A DNA stretch of 5,014 bases from Mesorhizobium sp. (GTDB lineage: Bacteria > Pseudomonadota > Alphaproteobacteria > Rhizobiales > Rhizobiaceae), in assembly GCA_019509685.1 (NCBI GenBank), contig JAEKLU010000173.1:1-5014 (forward strand). Reading direction: 5' to 3'. Below are positions 4,887-5,014 of this stretch, one piece after another. The number at the start of each line of letters is the position of its first letter. The first letter of the stretch is position 1. The position numbers and the translations under genes were made by a program. The notes beneath the pieces are model-generated. The model did not search any database. It was not told where the DNA came from and saw nothing but the letters and a program-made list of their open reading frames with translations.

Positions 4887-5014
4887 CTATATGGCATCGA
4901 ACATACCCATTCCCGCCCAGTAAAGCAGAAGACCCGAGATGTCTGGTCCCTGGACCAACGGGCACTCCACCCAATAGTAAAACGATCCGTTAAACGGCAT
5001 CGGCAATTGCCATC
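4887..5014 (-). CDS. 3' end of a convergent gene, unknown function
   Basis: Reading the minus strand from the window edge, one frame is open for 41 codons to a TAG whose complement is at 4887-4889; the start is outside. The residues look like real protein rather than a GC-rich shadow: aromatic and hydrophobic, with 'WQLPMPFNGSFYYWVECP' and 'GLLLYWAGMGMFDAI' at the end. The other two minus-strand frames are less convincing: one stops after a few codons and the other is rich in Arg, Cys and Trp. Placement tail-to-tail with the C1 operon, with a bidirectional hairpin between, fits a convergent gene. Third codon positions are less GC-rich than in the neighbouring genes. I do not recognise the family, and the fragment is too short for a functional call. 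Confidence 0.45.
   Translation of the reverse strand, partial: WQLPMPFNGSFYYWVECPLVQGPDISGLLLYWAGMGMFDAI

Noticed and set aside
3803..4897. 364-residue minus-strand open frame opposite the methyltransferase
   Set aside because: It covers the whole well-supported methyltransferase gene in antisense and runs through its terminator; no motif is visible.
1..5014. CRISPR array, tRNA, rRNA or insertion sequence
   Set aside because: No spaced repeat series, cloverleaf, rRNA-like segment, transposase or IS-type terminal repeats were seen on either strand.

Overview
The window is GC-rich and reads like an alphaproteobacterium of the Rhizobiales, probably close to Mesorhizobium. The evidence is the strong G/C bias at third codon positions, a DUF4893 protein, and a one-carbon gene set (small 'virulence factor', MetV-like protein, MetF, pterin-dependent methyltransferase) that I know from rhizobia and roseobacters. 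The taxon is inferred from gene content and style, not from a marker gene.

Left part (1-1242): the 3' end of a DUF4893 gene, then a complete formyltransferase-fold gene of unknown acceptor. Middle part (1243-1744): a gene-poor stretch that looks like the remains of a toxin-antitoxin locus. It holds a perfect inverted repeat that is a likely operator, a DUF1778 ribbon-helix-helix antitoxin, and a short overlapping reading frame that resembles only the first residues of a GNAT toxin. No intact toxin is present.

Main part (1745-4870): a tightly packed C1 operon. The small 'virulence factor' gene overlaps the MetV-like gene by 8 bp, and that gene overlaps the methylenetetrahydrofolate reductase gene by 4 bp (ATGA). 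After an 81-bp gap carrying a near-perfect inverted repeat comes a methyltetrahydrofolate:corrinoid methyltransferase, followed by a strong hairpin terminator. Together these enzymes can link a methyl-corrinoid protein, 5-methyl-THF and 5,10-methylene-THF. In an aerobic rhizobium the most plausible use is disposal of methyl groups from a methylated substrate such as a betaine, but the corrinoid protein, the substrate methyltransferase and the corrinoid reactivase are not in this window.

Right end (4871-5014): probably the 3' end of a convergent minus-strand gene of unknown function, sharing the terminator region with the operon. The most unusual material is the MetV-like/MetF pair with its coupled 'virulence factor' partner, the palindrome before the methyltransferase, and the decayed toxin-antitoxin locus.
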